Positions 34,750-43,531 of a DNA stretch of 64,000 nt are shown here, piece after piece. The notes under the pieces were generated by a model. That model was not told the DNA's origin and did not search any database. It saw only the letters and a program-made list of their open reading frames with translations. Both the position numbers and the translations under genes were made by a program. Origin of the DNA: G963663775 sp963664255 (GTDB taxonomy: Bacteria > Bacillota > Clostridia > Oscillospirales > Butyricicoccaceae); NCBI GenBank assembly GCA_963664255.1, contig OY760938.1, forward strand, positions 992,001 to 1,056,000, given 5' to 3'. Positions within the stretch are counted from its first letter, which is position 1; the number at the start of each line of letters is the position of its first letter.

Positions 34750-34778
34750 AGTATAGCACACCCCCGCTGTGCACACAA
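34750..34778 (-). promoter_or_regulatory. Promoter of the phosphoribosyltransferase-like gene
   Basis: On the minus strand, TTGTGT (34778-34773) and TATACT (34755-34750) with 17-base spacer. Confidence 0.6.
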
Positions 34779-34875
34779 CCAGCGGCGGACAATTTTCGCA
34801 TTTTTATGGAAGAACCTCCCTTTCTTTTCCTTTTTTCGCAGCATTGTTTTTTTTGACAGATTGCGGGCTTTTGGA

Positions 34876-34905
34876 TTGTATGTCTGCTGTATTTTATGAT
34901 ATACT
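34876..34905 (+). promoter_or_regulatory. Putative promoter of rlmB
   Basis: TTGTAT (34876-34881) and TATACT (34900-34905) with 18-base spacer. A perfect TTGACA at 34853 lies too far from this -10. Confidence 0.5.
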
Positions 34906-34972
34906 ATTAAAAAACTGGCAAAAACCTCATAATCGATGATGAAAACCATTTACAACCAATGGAGAGAGATAC

Positions 34973-35797
34973 ATGAACGAATACCAAAAAAAGAACGTAC
35001 GTCCTGCACGCCGTGAACGCCCCACCCAGCCCCAGACTGACACTGCCGACAGCATGGCAGTGGAAGGGCGCAACGCGGTGCTGGAGCTGCTGCGCAGTCC
35101 ACACGCTGTGGATAAGCTGCTGCTTGCCGCAGACATGGGCGGGCGTATGCAGGATATTTATGCCTTGGCGCGACAGCGTGGCATTCCCATTGTGGAGTGT
35201 GACCGCCGCAAGCTGGATGCCATGAGCACCACCCATGCCCATCAGGGCGTGATTGCACTGGCTGCGGCACATGACTATGCCACGCTGGATGATTTGTTTG
35301 ACAAGGCGAAGGCCGCAGGCGAAGCCCCGCTGTTTGTCATCTGTGATGGCATCGAAGACCCGCACAATCTTGGTGCCATCATCCGCTCGGCGGAATCCGC
35401 TGGCGCGCACGGAGTCATCATCCCCAAGCGGCGCGCCGTAGGGCTGACCGCCGTCACAGCGCGTGCCTCAGCGGGTGCACTTGCCCATCTGCCCGTACAC
35501 AAGGCAACCAACCTTTCCGCCCTGCTGAAAGAGCTGAAGGACCGTGGCGTCTGGATTTTCGGCGCAGAAGCAAATGGCACAGTTGCCCTGTATGACGCCG
35601 ATTTTGCCGATGCTGCTGCCATCGTCATTGGCTCGGAGGGCGCAGGGCTCAGCCGCATCGTGCGCGAAAGCTGTGACTTTATCGTCAGCATTCCGATGCG
35701 CGGCAAGGTCAATTCCCTCAATGCCTCCAATGCCGCCGCGGTGCTTCTCTATGAAGCCGTTCGGCGGCGCACCACCGAGAAAGGGAGAGGTCTATGA
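34973..35797 (+). CDS. rlmB: 23S rRNA (guanosine-2'-O-)-methyltransferase RlmB (TrmH/SpoU family)
   Basis: 274 residues. A short basic extension precedes the substrate-binding domain (MAVEGRNAVLELLRS); the knotted SPOUT domain shows NLGAIIRSAESAGAHGV, VIGSEGAGLSRIV and MRGKVNSLNASNAAAVLLYE. It methylates 23S rRNA near the peptidyl transferase loop or acts on a related rRNA. ATG follows GAGAGA. The stop overlaps the next gene by four bases (ATGA). Confidence 0.92.
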   Translation: MNEYQKKNVRPARRERPTQPQTDTADSMAVEGRNAVLELLRSPHAVDKLLLAADMGGRMQDIYALARQRGIPIVECDRRKLDAMSTTHAHQGVIALAAAHDYATLDDLFDKAKAAGEAPLFVICDGIEDPHNLGAIIRSAESAGAHGVIIPKRRAVGLTAVTARASAGALAHLPVHKATNLSALLKELKDRGVWIFGAEANGTVALYDADFADAAAIVIGSEGAGLSRIVRESCDFIVSIPMRGKVNSLNASNAAAVLLYEAVRRRTTEKGRGL

Positions 35798-37941
35798 GCA
35801 AGCATATCATGGATACGCAAGAGCTTTCGGAAATTAAAAAACTTATCGGCAACGACCCGAAAATCAGCCGTACGGCAGATGCTTTTGACGTAGACGAGAT
35901 TTTGCAAGAGACATCCAAAGCACCGCAGGTGACACCACCGCACCCTTCCGAAGAACCTGCTGCACCATCGAACTCCACCCCGCCGCAGAACGCCAAAAAG
36001 CCGCGTCTGCACATTGTGGAAATCCCAAATCCCCATGACACCCCCGCTGCATCGGCACCCCAAGCACTGCCGAACAACGTGGTGCCGCTGCCACGCACCC
36101 AACACGCACCCACGCCTGCAGCGGCAAAGCCTGTCACACCGCCCACCCCACAGCCCTCCGCATGGGAAGAAGAACCGCAATGGGATGCGCGTGCCCTCAA
36201 AAAAGCGGAAAAAGCCGAACGCCGCGCCCAAAAAAAGGCTGAAAAGCAAGCACGCCGTGCCGCTTTGGTGCAGGAAGAGCAGGAAATCTATGTCCCCTGT
36301 GACCCCAGAGTTGCCGCACGTGCCACCGCGCGCCGCATTCGTTCGCTTGGCGGACGCGGGGTTCTCGTGTTTCTGTTGGGTGCAGCGGCGGTTTATCTCA
36401 GCATTGCAGGCGGCGCAGGGTTACCGCTGCCTGCTGTGGCGAATTTTTCCCAGCAGCCCTTTATGGCGGTATTGGTGCTGATTCTACTGCAGTTTTTCGC
36501 CATGCTGATTGGCATTGACATCATCGGCATGGGGATTTATGCCCTTTTCAGAGGCACACCTGACCGCAAGACCCTGCTCACGCTGACCTGCCTTGCAACC
36601 TTGGCACACGCTTGCATCACCATCTTTGTGCCCAACTGGGACCAAGTGCTGCCCTATTGCTCTGTCAGCATTTTGCTGCTGTTTGCCACCATGCAGGAGG
36701 AAAAGGGACGGCTTGCCGCGCGGCATTTCACCGTCAAGGCCGCCATGCTGCAATCCCAGCCGACCGGCATCTATTGCCATGCCGACAAGCCGGAAAATGT
36801 GCGCCGCATCACCAAGGTGCCGCAGGAGGACTGTAACGGTTTTTTGACCGAGTTGGAAAAGCCGGATATGCCGCAAACCCTTGCCTTCATTTATGCGCCG
36901 ATTGCCATCACCTCCTGCCTGATTTTTGCACTCGTGTCCACGGTGGGCATGGGTGCGCCTTCGCGGTTTTTCTGGGGGCTTTCGGTGCTGTTGTCGCTGG
37001 CATCCCCGCTTGGCATTCTGTTTGGCGTGGGCAAGGCACACAGCCGCGTGGCAAAGCATTTGCTGAAGGAAGGCGCGGCGCTTGGCAGCATCCATGGCGC
37101 ACGTGCACTGTGCCGTGCCCGACAGGTGGTGTTTGACGATGTCGATTTGTTTCCACTTGGCAGTGTTTCGATTCAAGGACTGCGCAACTATGGCAAATAT
37201 GACAACGAAAAGCTGCTTGCCTATGTTGCGGCGGTCACCTCCATGGCTGGGCTTGGCATCGGCCGCATTTTTTCCGAAAAATTGCGCGAACAATATGGCA
37301 GACCGGTGCGAGCGAGCGATTTGCTGCGCTATGACAGCGGCGGTCTTTCCGCGGACATTGGACCGGACAGCGTCATGGTGGGTACAGCCGCCTTTCTGAC
37401 GCGGCTGGGCGTACGCATTCCAGACATGACAGGCGTGGAAAATGGGGTGTTTGTGGTCATCAACAATCAAGTGGGCGGCGCCTTCACGCTCTCCTATCAC
37501 CCCACCGCGCAGACCTATTCTGCCCTGCATGGTCTGCGGCGGCGGATGCATCCGCTGCTTTTGGTGCGCGATTTTAACATTACCGCTGCCATGGCGGAAA
37601 GCCTGTTTGAGCTTCGCTCCGGCTCGATAGAGGAACTGGCGGGCGAGCGCATGGAGCTGGTCTGCGACCCGATGTATGTGAAAAACGATGCGGTTTGTGC
37701 CATTTTGTCACGGGATGGCATCACGCCCTATGCAGAAGTGATTCGCTATGCAGACAAACTGTCGCGCACCGTGCGCATCCGCATGGGCATCGGTGTCCTT
37801 GCGGGCGTTTGCGGTGTTTTGATTGGCTTTTATCTGGTGCATTCCTACAGCCTCGTGGCACTTTCTCCGAAAAATGTGCTGCTATATTTGATGCTTTGGT
37901 ATCTGCCCGTTTTTTTATCCGGCTTTGGCACGCGCAAATAG
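35794..37941 (+). CDS. P-type ATPase-like membrane protein lacking catalytic motifs (pseudoenzyme)
   Basis: 715 residues. The first 180 residues are disordered and charged (Pro-rich, then KKAEKAERRAQKKAEKQARR). About eight membrane helices follow at 188-208, 222-250, 258-300, 365-415 and 665-710. The layout of a P1B-type ATPase can be traced: SPLGIL (about 403) stands where the ion motif CPC would be, VVFDDVDLFPLGS (about 443-455) where the phosphorylation motif DKTGTLT would be, then an N-domain-like VMVGTAAFL and INNQVGGAFTLSYHP, and LLLVRDFNI where TGDN would be. Key residues are gone, so it is not expected to pump ions. Translationally coupled to rlmB. Confidence 0.7.
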   Translation: MSKHIMDTQELSEIKKLIGNDPKISRTADAFDVDEILQETSKAPQVTPPHPSEEPAAPSNSTPPQNAKKPRLHIVEIPNPHDTPAASAPQALPNNVVPLPRTQHAPTPAAAKPVTPPTPQPSAWEEEPQWDARALKKAEKAERRAQKKAEKQARRAALVQEEQEIYVPCDPRVAARATARRIRSLGGRGVLVFLLGAAAVYLSIAGGAGLPLPAVANFSQQPFMAVLVLILLQFFAMLIGIDIIGMGIYALFRGTPDRKTLLTLTCLATLAHACITIFVPNWDQVLPYCSVSILLLFATMQEEKGRLAARHFTVKAAMLQSQPTGIYCHADKPENVRRITKVPQEDCNGFLTELEKPDMPQTLAFIYAPIAITSCLIFALVSTVGMGAPSRFFWGLSVLLSLASPLGILFGVGKAHSRVAKHLLKEGAALGSIHGARALCRARQVVFDDVDLFPLGSVSIQGLRNYGKYDNEKLLAYVAAVTSMAGLGIGRIFSEKLREQYGRPVRASDLLRYDSGGLSADIGPDSVMVGTAAFLTRLGVRIPDMTGVENGVFVVINNQVGGAFTLSYHPTAQTYSALHGLRRRMHPLLLVRDFNITAAMAESLFELRSGSIEELAGERMELVCDPMYVKNDAVCAILSRDGITPYAEVIRYADKLSRTVRIRMGIGVLAGVCGVLIGFYLVHSYSLVALSPKNVLLYLMLWYLPVFLSGFGTRK

Positions 37942-37956
37942 CCCTACCCCATTTGT

Positions 37957-37987
37957 CGCAGCGGACGCAAACCCGCTGCGGCTTTTT
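37957..37987 (+). terminator. Terminator after the P-type-like gene
   Basis: CGCAGCGG and CCGCTGCG arms, 8-base loop, then GCTTTTTT. Confidence 0.9.
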
Positions 37988-38059
37988 TGTTTCCGTTTGC
38001 TGTCGGAAATCTATTTCTTTGCCGAGAAAACGAATTGTGTGTAATACACATAAAATACA

Positions 38060-38088
38060 TTGCAACCATAAGTAAAATAGTGTATAAT
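38060..38088 (+). promoter_or_regulatory. Promoter of the EF-G-like gene
   Basis: TTGCAA (38060-38065) and TATAAT (38083-38088) with 17-base spacer. Confidence 0.78.
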
Positions 38089-38181
38089 AGCCATGAAGTG
38101 GAAAACTTATCAAATTCATCAAACATCCACCTGTAAATAATATGAACTGCTGTTTTTGCAGATGCTAGGAGTGTGTGACAT

Positions 38182-40254
38182 ATGGCTATTTTTCCGGTGA
38201 ACCAAATCAGAAACGTCTGCGTCATGGGGCATGGCGGGGACGGTAAAACTTCGCTTGTCGAAAGTCTGCTGTTTACGGCGGGCACAACCGACCGCTTGGG
38301 CAAAATCACAGACGGCACCACCGTTTGCGACTATGACCCCGAAGAAATCCGCCGGCAGTTCTCTATCGGTACGGCGGTCGCGCCGACAACCTTTCTTGGC
38401 AGTAAAATTAACCTGCTGGACACCCCTGGATTCTTTGATTTTGAAAGCGAGGTACAAAGTGCCCTGCGCGTTGCAGAAAGTGGTCTGATTGTGGTTCCCG
38501 GCAAGTCCGGTCCCAGTGTTGGCACGGAAAAGGCATGGAAACGCGTAAACGAACAGCATTTGCCGCGTATGTTCTATATTTCGCGCATTGATGAGGAAAA
38601 TTCCGACTATTACACCGCCCTGCACAAGCTGCAAAAGGCGTTTGGCGTTTCGGTATGCCCTGTCGTGATTCCGATTTTCGAGGGCAACCGCGAGACAGTC
38701 GGCATTGTGGACTGCGTGCTGCGAAAAGCCTATCGCATGGCGGGCACACAACGTCTGGAAGTACCGATTCCGGACGAGATGCGTGACCGCGTCGAGCAGC
38801 ACCGTGCCGCACTTTGCGAAAACGTGGCAGAACTGTCCGAGGTGCTGATGGAACGCTATTTTGCGGGCGATGAATTTTCCGATGAGGAGCTGATTGCAGG
38901 CATTCGCCAAGGTGTGCTGGACATGGTGCTGGCGCCGGTGTTCTGCGGCTCTGCGATGCTCAATGTCGGTTCGTATGCCTTGCTAAAGGGCATTGTGGAC
39001 TATATGCCGTCCCCCGATGAAATGCTGCCCGAGGTGTGCGAGGATGAAAAGGGCGAACTGATTGAAATTCCCTGCTCGCCAAACGGCTCAACCAGTGCCT
39101 TTGTGTTCAAAACGCTTTCCGACCAATATGGTCGCCTGTCCTTCTTCAAGGTAATGAGCGGTGCGGTCAAGCACGACATGAACCTGTCTAACAAACGCGT
39201 AGATGTCTGCGAAAAGCTCGCGCATCTATACAGCGTCTGCGGCAAAAAAATCACCGAAGAGTCTGTGATTGGCTGCGGGGACATCGGCGCGGTTTCCAAG
39301 CTGGCGGCTACCCGCACCGGCGATACGCTTTCCATGAGCGTGCGCCGCATCCAGCTTGACCCCATCGAGCTTGCGCCGCCCTGCTACATACAGGCGATTG
39401 TGCCCAAAGTCAAGGGCACAGAGGAAAAAATCGCCGCAGGCTTTGCCAAGCTGCATGACGAGGACCCCAGCTTTACCCTGCAATTCCAACCTGAAACCAA
39501 GCAGGAACTGCTTTCCGGCATGGGCGACATCCATCTGGAGGTGTTATGCGCTAAGCTTACCGCAAAATTCGGCGTGGAAGTGACATTGGAAGCCCCCATC
39601 ATCCCCTATCGCGAAACCATCCGCAAAAAGGTGGCAACCGAAGGCAAGCATAAGAAGCAGTCGGGCGGCCATGGACAATATGGACATGTCAAAATGGAGT
39701 TTGAACCCTATGCCGAGGGGGATTTCCTCTTTGAAGAAAAGATTTTTGGTGGTTCTGTGCCGAAAAACTTCCACCCTGCGGTGGAAAAGGGTATCCATGA
39801 GGCAATGGAGCATGGCACACTGGCAGGCTATCCGCTCGTGGGTCTGAAAGCAATTTTGACCGATGGCTCCTATCACGATGTGGATTCCAACGAGCTTTCC
39901 TTCAAAATGGCGGCGCGGTTGGCGTACAAATCCGGCATTCCACAGGCAAATCCTGTACTGCTCGAGCCGATTTCTGCCCTCTCCGTTGTCGTTCCTGAGA
40001 ACTACATGGGTGATGTCATCGGCGACCTCAACAAACGCCGCGGCCGCATTTTGGGCATGAATCCCTTAGAGGACGGCGAACAGGAAATTTTGGCGGAAGC
40101 TCCCCAGTCCGAAATCGCCGATTATGCCATTGCCCTACGTGCCATGACCCATGGCTGTGGCAGCTTCGCTGCCGCGTTTGCGCGCTATGATGAAGCCCCT
40201 GCCGCTGTACAAGAGCGCATCATCGCGGAAAATCAGCATCGCATCGAGGATTGA
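38182..40254 (+). CDS. EF-G-like translation factor GTPase (paralogue)
   Basis: 690 residues with all five EF-G domains. G1 is GHGGDGKTSL and G3 DTPGFFDF, but the guanine-specificity motif reads ISRID instead of NKxD, and the G2 region is also changed. Domain IV has the long GGHGQYGHVKMEFEP strand, and domain V the MGDVIGDLNKRRGRILGM loop. It resembles FusA2-type paralogues found beside a true EF-G in many Clostridia. Function unknown; nucleotide specificity may be relaxed. Monocistronic, own promoter, with a weak hairpin after the stop (40286-40312). Confidence 0.88.
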   Translation: MAIFPVNQIRNVCVMGHGGDGKTSLVESLLFTAGTTDRLGKITDGTTVCDYDPEEIRRQFSIGTAVAPTTFLGSKINLLDTPGFFDFESEVQSALRVAESGLIVVPGKSGPSVGTEKAWKRVNEQHLPRMFYISRIDEENSDYYTALHKLQKAFGVSVCPVVIPIFEGNRETVGIVDCVLRKAYRMAGTQRLEVPIPDEMRDRVEQHRAALCENVAELSEVLMERYFAGDEFSDEELIAGIRQGVLDMVLAPVFCGSAMLNVGSYALLKGIVDYMPSPDEMLPEVCEDEKGELIEIPCSPNGSTSAFVFKTLSDQYGRLSFFKVMSGAVKHDMNLSNKRVDVCEKLAHLYSVCGKKITEESVIGCGDIGAVSKLAATRTGDTLSMSVRRIQLDPIELAPPCYIQAIVPKVKGTEEKIAAGFAKLHDEDPSFTLQFQPETKQELLSGMGDIHLEVLCAKLTAKFGVEVTLEAPIIPYRETIRKKVATEGKHKKQSGGHGQYGHVKMEFEPYAEGDFLFEEKIFGGSVPKNFHPAVEKGIHEAMEHGTLAGYPLVGLKAILTDGSYHDVDSNELSFKMAARLAYKSGIPQANPVLLEPISALSVVVPENYMGDVIGDLNKRRGRILGMNPLEDGEQEILAEAPQSEIADYAIALRAMTHGCGSFAAAFARYDEAPAAVQERIIAENQHRIED

Positions 40255-40379
40255 ACCATTCCCACAATCCTTTTTTTCTATATCGAAGGGCATCGCTTGT
40301 GCGGTGCCCTTTGGCTTGCAATTTCCGTGTTTTTTCGCTATAGTGAAAAGAACTACAACAACATGGAGGAATCTCAATT

Positions 40380-40910
40380 ATGACTGCTTCTGAACGCCGT
40401 ATCCAACTGGTCACACTGCTTGCACAAAGTGACACCCCCGTCAGCGCCAGTGCCTTGGCCACCCATTTTTCGGTCAGCCGCCAGTTGATTGTGGGGGATA
40501 TTGCCCTGCTGCGTGCCAGCGGCAGCAGCATCACCGCCACACCGCGCGGCTATGTCCTCGACCCTGTGGAGCGCACGGCGCAGGGCTGTGAGCAAACCAT
40601 TGCCTGCACCCATGCGGAGGACCGCCTAGCGGAGGAAATTTACACGATTGTGGATTTGGGCGGTACACTGCTAGATGTCACTGTGGAACACTCGGTCTAT
40701 GGGCAAATCTGTGCGCCGCTGCACATTTCTTCCCGCTATGATGCGGATTTATTCCTGCAAAAGCTGCAAAACTCCAGTGCAAAGCCACTGTGTGACTTGA
40801 CCGACGGCGTCCACCTGCACCGTATCCGCTGTGTAGACACCCAAGCCATGCTGCGCATTACAAACGCTCTGCGAGAGCGCGGACTGCTGTTTGGCGAGCT
40901 TGCGGACTGA
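40380..40910 (+). CDS. niaR: Niacin-responsive repressor NiaR
   Basis: 176 residues. An N-terminal HTH_11 (RRIQLVTLLAQ, SASALATHFSVSRQLIVGDIALLRASG) is joined to a 3H domain with the three conserved His seen in VEHSVYGQI, LHISSRY and GVHLHRIRC; these bind nicotinic acid/metal. NiaR represses NAD-precursor uptake and synthesis. ATGGAGGAA precedes the ATG. The likely target niaX lies directly downstream with its own promoter. Confidence 0.9.
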   Translation: MTASERRIQLVTLLAQSDTPVSASALATHFSVSRQLIVGDIALLRASGSSITATPRGYVLDPVERTAQGCEQTIACTHAEDRLAEEIYTIVDLGGTLLDVTVEHSVYGQICAPLHISSRYDADLFLQKLQNSSAKPLCDLTDGVHLHRIRCVDTQAMLRITNALRERGLLFGELAD

Positions 40911-40943
40911 GAACCTGTATTTCGAGATTTGCTGAAAAAACAA

Positions 40944-40972
40944 TTGACAAGCGTCTTTCCTGTCGGTATAAT
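40944..40972 (+). promoter_or_regulatory. Consensus promoter of niaX
   Basis: TTGACA (40944-40949) and TATAAT (40967-40972) with a 17-base spacer: fully consensus, consistent with a gene controlled by repression. Confidence 0.9.
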
Positions 40973-40977
40973 AATCA

Positions 40978-41005
40978 CGACAGTTGTCATGACACTAGTT
41001 GTGGC
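40978..41005. promoter_or_regulatory. Putative NiaR operator of niaX
   Basis: A perfect 10-bp palindrome TGTCATGACA (40985-40994) lies at the transcription start within ACGACAGT-TGTCATGACA-CTAGTTGT. Known NiaR boxes in Firmicutes are TGACA/TGTCA-type dyads. Adjacent niaR and niaX support the assignment. Confidence 0.7.
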
Positions 41006-41041
41006 AACCCATATGATAACATTAAAGGCAGGTATCTGACT

Positions 41042-41605
41042 ATGCATTCTTCCTCCAGCCACAAGCTGTATCACATGGTGATTGCCGCACTGCTCTGCGC
41101 GGTTGGCATCATGATTCCCATGTTTATGCCCATCAAATTCGTGGCAGACCCCATGTCCTTCACGCTCGCCAGCCATGTTGCGCTGTTCATTGCCATGTTT
41201 ATTTCCACCCCCGTCGCGGTGGCGGTTTCACTCGGCACCACGCTCGGCTTCTTTTTGGGCGGCTTTCCGCTTGCAGTGGTGCTGCGTGCACTCTCCCAAG
41301 TACTTTTTGTGACCATCGGCGCATGGTATCTGCAAAAACGTCCGCAGCTGATGAACTTTTCATCTCCTGTTCCCAATCGTATGCCGCATCTGTTTTTCAC
41401 TGCGGCGTGGCTGAGTGTCATTCACGCGCTCGGCGAGGTCTGCGTGGTCATGCCGTTCTATTTTGGAAAAGGCATGGAAACGAGCGAACTGATTCGCATC
41501 ATCGCCCTGCTTGTTGGCGTGGGTACCTTTGTGCATTCCTTGGTCGATTTCACGATTTCCGTGATGATTTGGAAGCCTCTGCAGCAGGTACTTCGCACCC
41601 GATAA
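41042..41605 (+). CDS. niaX: Niacin transporter NiaX (ECF S component)
   Basis: 187 residues, six membrane helices, starting SSHKLYHMVIAALLCAVGIMIP, with PMSFTLASHVALFIAMFISTP and ALGEVCVVMPFYF. These are hallmarks of NiaX, the substrate-binding membrane subunit that shares an energising ECF module encoded elsewhere. It takes up nicotinic acid. AAAGGCAGG precedes the ATG. Confidence 0.85.
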   Translation: MHSSSSHKLYHMVIAALLCAVGIMIPMFMPIKFVADPMSFTLASHVALFIAMFISTPVAVAVSLGTTLGFFLGGFPLAVVLRALSQVLFVTIGAWYLQKRPQLMNFSSPVPNRMPHLFFTAAWLSVIHALGEVCVVMPFYFGKGMETSELIRIIALLVGVGTFVHSLVDFTISVMIWKPLQQVLRTR

Positions 41606-41619
41606 CGCCCATCTATTTT

Positions 41620-41653
41620 CTGCCGTCTTTTGGGAAAAGGCGGCAGTTTTTTT
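41620..41653 (+). terminator. Terminator of niaX
   Basis: CTGCCGTC and GGCGGCAG arms with an 11-base loop, followed by seven T. Confidence 0.88.
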
Positions 41654-41746
41654 GTGCCCATATCGCATCTTTACTTGCCGCGCATCTGTGCTATAATAAA
41701 GGAGCACAAAAATTCTGTGTACACAGAAAGGGAGGGTTGCTACCCT

Positions 41747-43531
41747 ATGATTGACGCATTACAGCCGCTTATGGACACCCTGATTACATTTTTCACGAAC
41801 TATCCGCTTGCTGGACTTTGGTACACTGCCGTGACGCGGTTTGCCTTTCCAGTTCTTGCCATGGGCATTTTGATTACGGCGATTCGCTCGCTTCTACAGG
41901 TGCGCAGTGAACCCGAATTGTGGGCATATCTGCGCCTGCCAGACGGCGAACGCGTGCCGCTGACCCACTGGGAAAACATCATCGGCCGCAGCCACAGCGC
42001 CGATGTCGAGTTGCCTTACCCCTCGGTGTCGCGTACCCATGCCGCGCTCATCCGTGGCGAGGACGGCACTTGGACGCTCTATGATTTGCAGTCCAAGGTT
42101 GGCACCACGATTGACGAGATGCCCATCGAAGGCGAAGCCTTGGTCGAGGAGGGGGACACTATTTCGTTTGGCGGCGTGCCCTGTGTGCTGGAATCGGTTT
42201 CCGCACAGGAAAAGCAGGAAAACCTGCGCCATCGCCGCGAAAATGACACGCCCGTGTCCCCTTGGGGGATGCTGTTCCTGCTGACACTGTTCCAGATTTT
42301 TACGGCGGTACAACTTATCATCGCCAAGGGAGCGGACTTGACCGCCGTTGTGCCTGCCGTTTTTTTGGGGCTGATTGCTCTGGAATGGACCTATTATCTG
42401 CTGTTGCGCGCCCTGCGCCGCATTGGCTTTGAGATGGAAACCATCGCCTTTTTCCTCACCACCCTGTCCATTGCGGTGACAGCTTCCTCTGCGCCAGATG
42501 CCTTAGGCAAGCAATTTTTCTCGATTGTATTGGGCGTGCTGTTTTTCCTGCTGATTGTGGTGCAGCTGCGCAATTTGCAGCGTGCCGTGCGTCTGCGCCC
42601 GCTGGCGGTACTGCTTGCCGCCCTGCTGTTTGGATTTACCCTTGTGTTTGCGCACACCATCAACGGCGCACGCAACTGGGTCAGCTTTGGGTCGTTTTCC
42701 TTTCAGCCATCGGAGCTGATTAAAATCGCTTATGTCTGGGCAGGTGCGGCAACGCTCGACCGTCTGTTTCGGCGGCGCAATTTGACGTTGTTCATCCTGT
42801 TTTCCGGCTTCTGCATGGGCTGTTTCGCACTGATGAGCGATTTTGGCACAGCGGCAATCTTCTTCGTCACCTTTTTGGTCATCGCCTTTTTGCGCTCGGG
42901 CGACTGGGCAACCTTGGCACTCCTCTGCGGCGGCAGTGTCTTTGCCGGTATGCTCGCGCTCCGCTTCAAACCCTACATTGCCAACCGTTTTGCCGCATGG
43001 GGGCACGTCTGGGAATATGCCTCGACCACCGGTTATCAGCAGACACGCACCATGTCTGCTGCCGCGTCAGGTGGTTTGGTCGGCATGGGCGCGGGAGAAG
43101 GCTGGCTGCACCGCGTTGCGGCGGCGGACACCGACCTTGTGTTCGGGATGCTGTGTGAGGAATGGGGGCTGATTATCGCGGTTCTAGCAGTGTTTTCCAT
43201 CATCACGCTTGCCATTTTTGCGGTGCGTGCCTGCCGCGCGGGACGCTCCAGCTTCTATACCATCGCCGCGTGTGCCGCCACCTCACTTTTGGTATTTCAA
43301 ACCTGTCTGAATGTATTCGGCGCGGTGGATTTACTGCCGCTGACAGGCGTGACCTTTCCGTTTGTATCCAATGGCGGCTCGGCGATGCTGTCCTCTTGGG
43401 GCTTACTCGCCTTTTTGAAAGCCACCGACACCCGCCAAAATGCGTCCTTCGCCGTGCGCTTGCCCTCCCGCCGTGAATTGCAGGAACTCGACGATTCTGC
43501 GGCGTATGAATCCTATGAGGAGGAAAACTGA
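41747..43531 (+). CDS. FHA-SEDS fusion: FtsW/RodA-type glycosyltransferase with N-terminal FHA domain
   Basis: 594 residues. One membrane helix (about 18-42) is followed by a cytoplasmic FHA domain at about 60-125 (ENIIGRSHSADVELPYP, VSRTHAALI) and then ten membrane helices of the SEDS family. SEDS signs include INGARNWVSFG, FQPSELIKIAYV, LMSDFGTAAIFF with the probable catalytic Asp, and TGVTFPFVSNGGSAMLSSW. SEDS enzymes polymerise lipid II. FHA domains bind phosphothreonine, so a Ser/Thr kinase may control it. AAAGGGAGGG supports ATG 41747. It shares one base with the next gene, its cognate class B PBP. Confidence 0.9.
   Translation: MIDALQPLMDTLITFFTNYPLAGLWYTAVTRFAFPVLAMGILITAIRSLLQVRSEPELWAYLRLPDGERVPLTHWENIIGRSHSADVELPYPSVSRTHAALIRGEDGTWTLYDLQSKVGTTIDEMPIEGEALVEEGDTISFGGVPCVLESVSAQEKQENLRHRRENDTPVSPWGMLFLLTLFQIFTAVQLIIAKGADLTAVVPAVFLGLIALEWTYYLLLRALRRIGFEMETIAFFLTTLSIAVTASSAPDALGKQFFSIVLGVLFFLLIVVQLRNLQRAVRLRPLAVLLAALLFGFTLVFAHTINGARNWVSFGSFSFQPSELIKIAYVWAGAATLDRLFRRRNLTLFILFSGFCMGCFALMSDFGTAAIFFVTFLVIAFLRSGDWATLALLCGGSVFAGMLALRFKPYIANRFAAWGHVWEYASTTGYQQTRTMSAAASGGLVGMGAGEGWLHRVAAADTDLVFGMLCEEWGLIIAVLAVFSIITLAIFAVRACRAGRSSFYTIAACAATSLLVFQTCLNVFGAVDLLPLTGVTFPFVSNGGSAMLSSWGLLAFLKATDTRQNASFAVRLPSRRELQELDDSAAYESYEEEN

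Larger units (their letters stand above)
34663..34972. other. Divergent intergenic region between phosphoribosyltransferase gene and rlmB
   Basis: 310 bases with a promoter on each strand, listed separately, and a leader hairpin AATACCG/CGGTATT (34687-34712) in front of the leftward gene. No RNA gene found. Confidence 0.6.

Noticed and set aside
35794..37941. Functional copper or zinc P-type ATPase
   Set aside because: The DKTG phosphorylation site and CPC ion motif are both missing.
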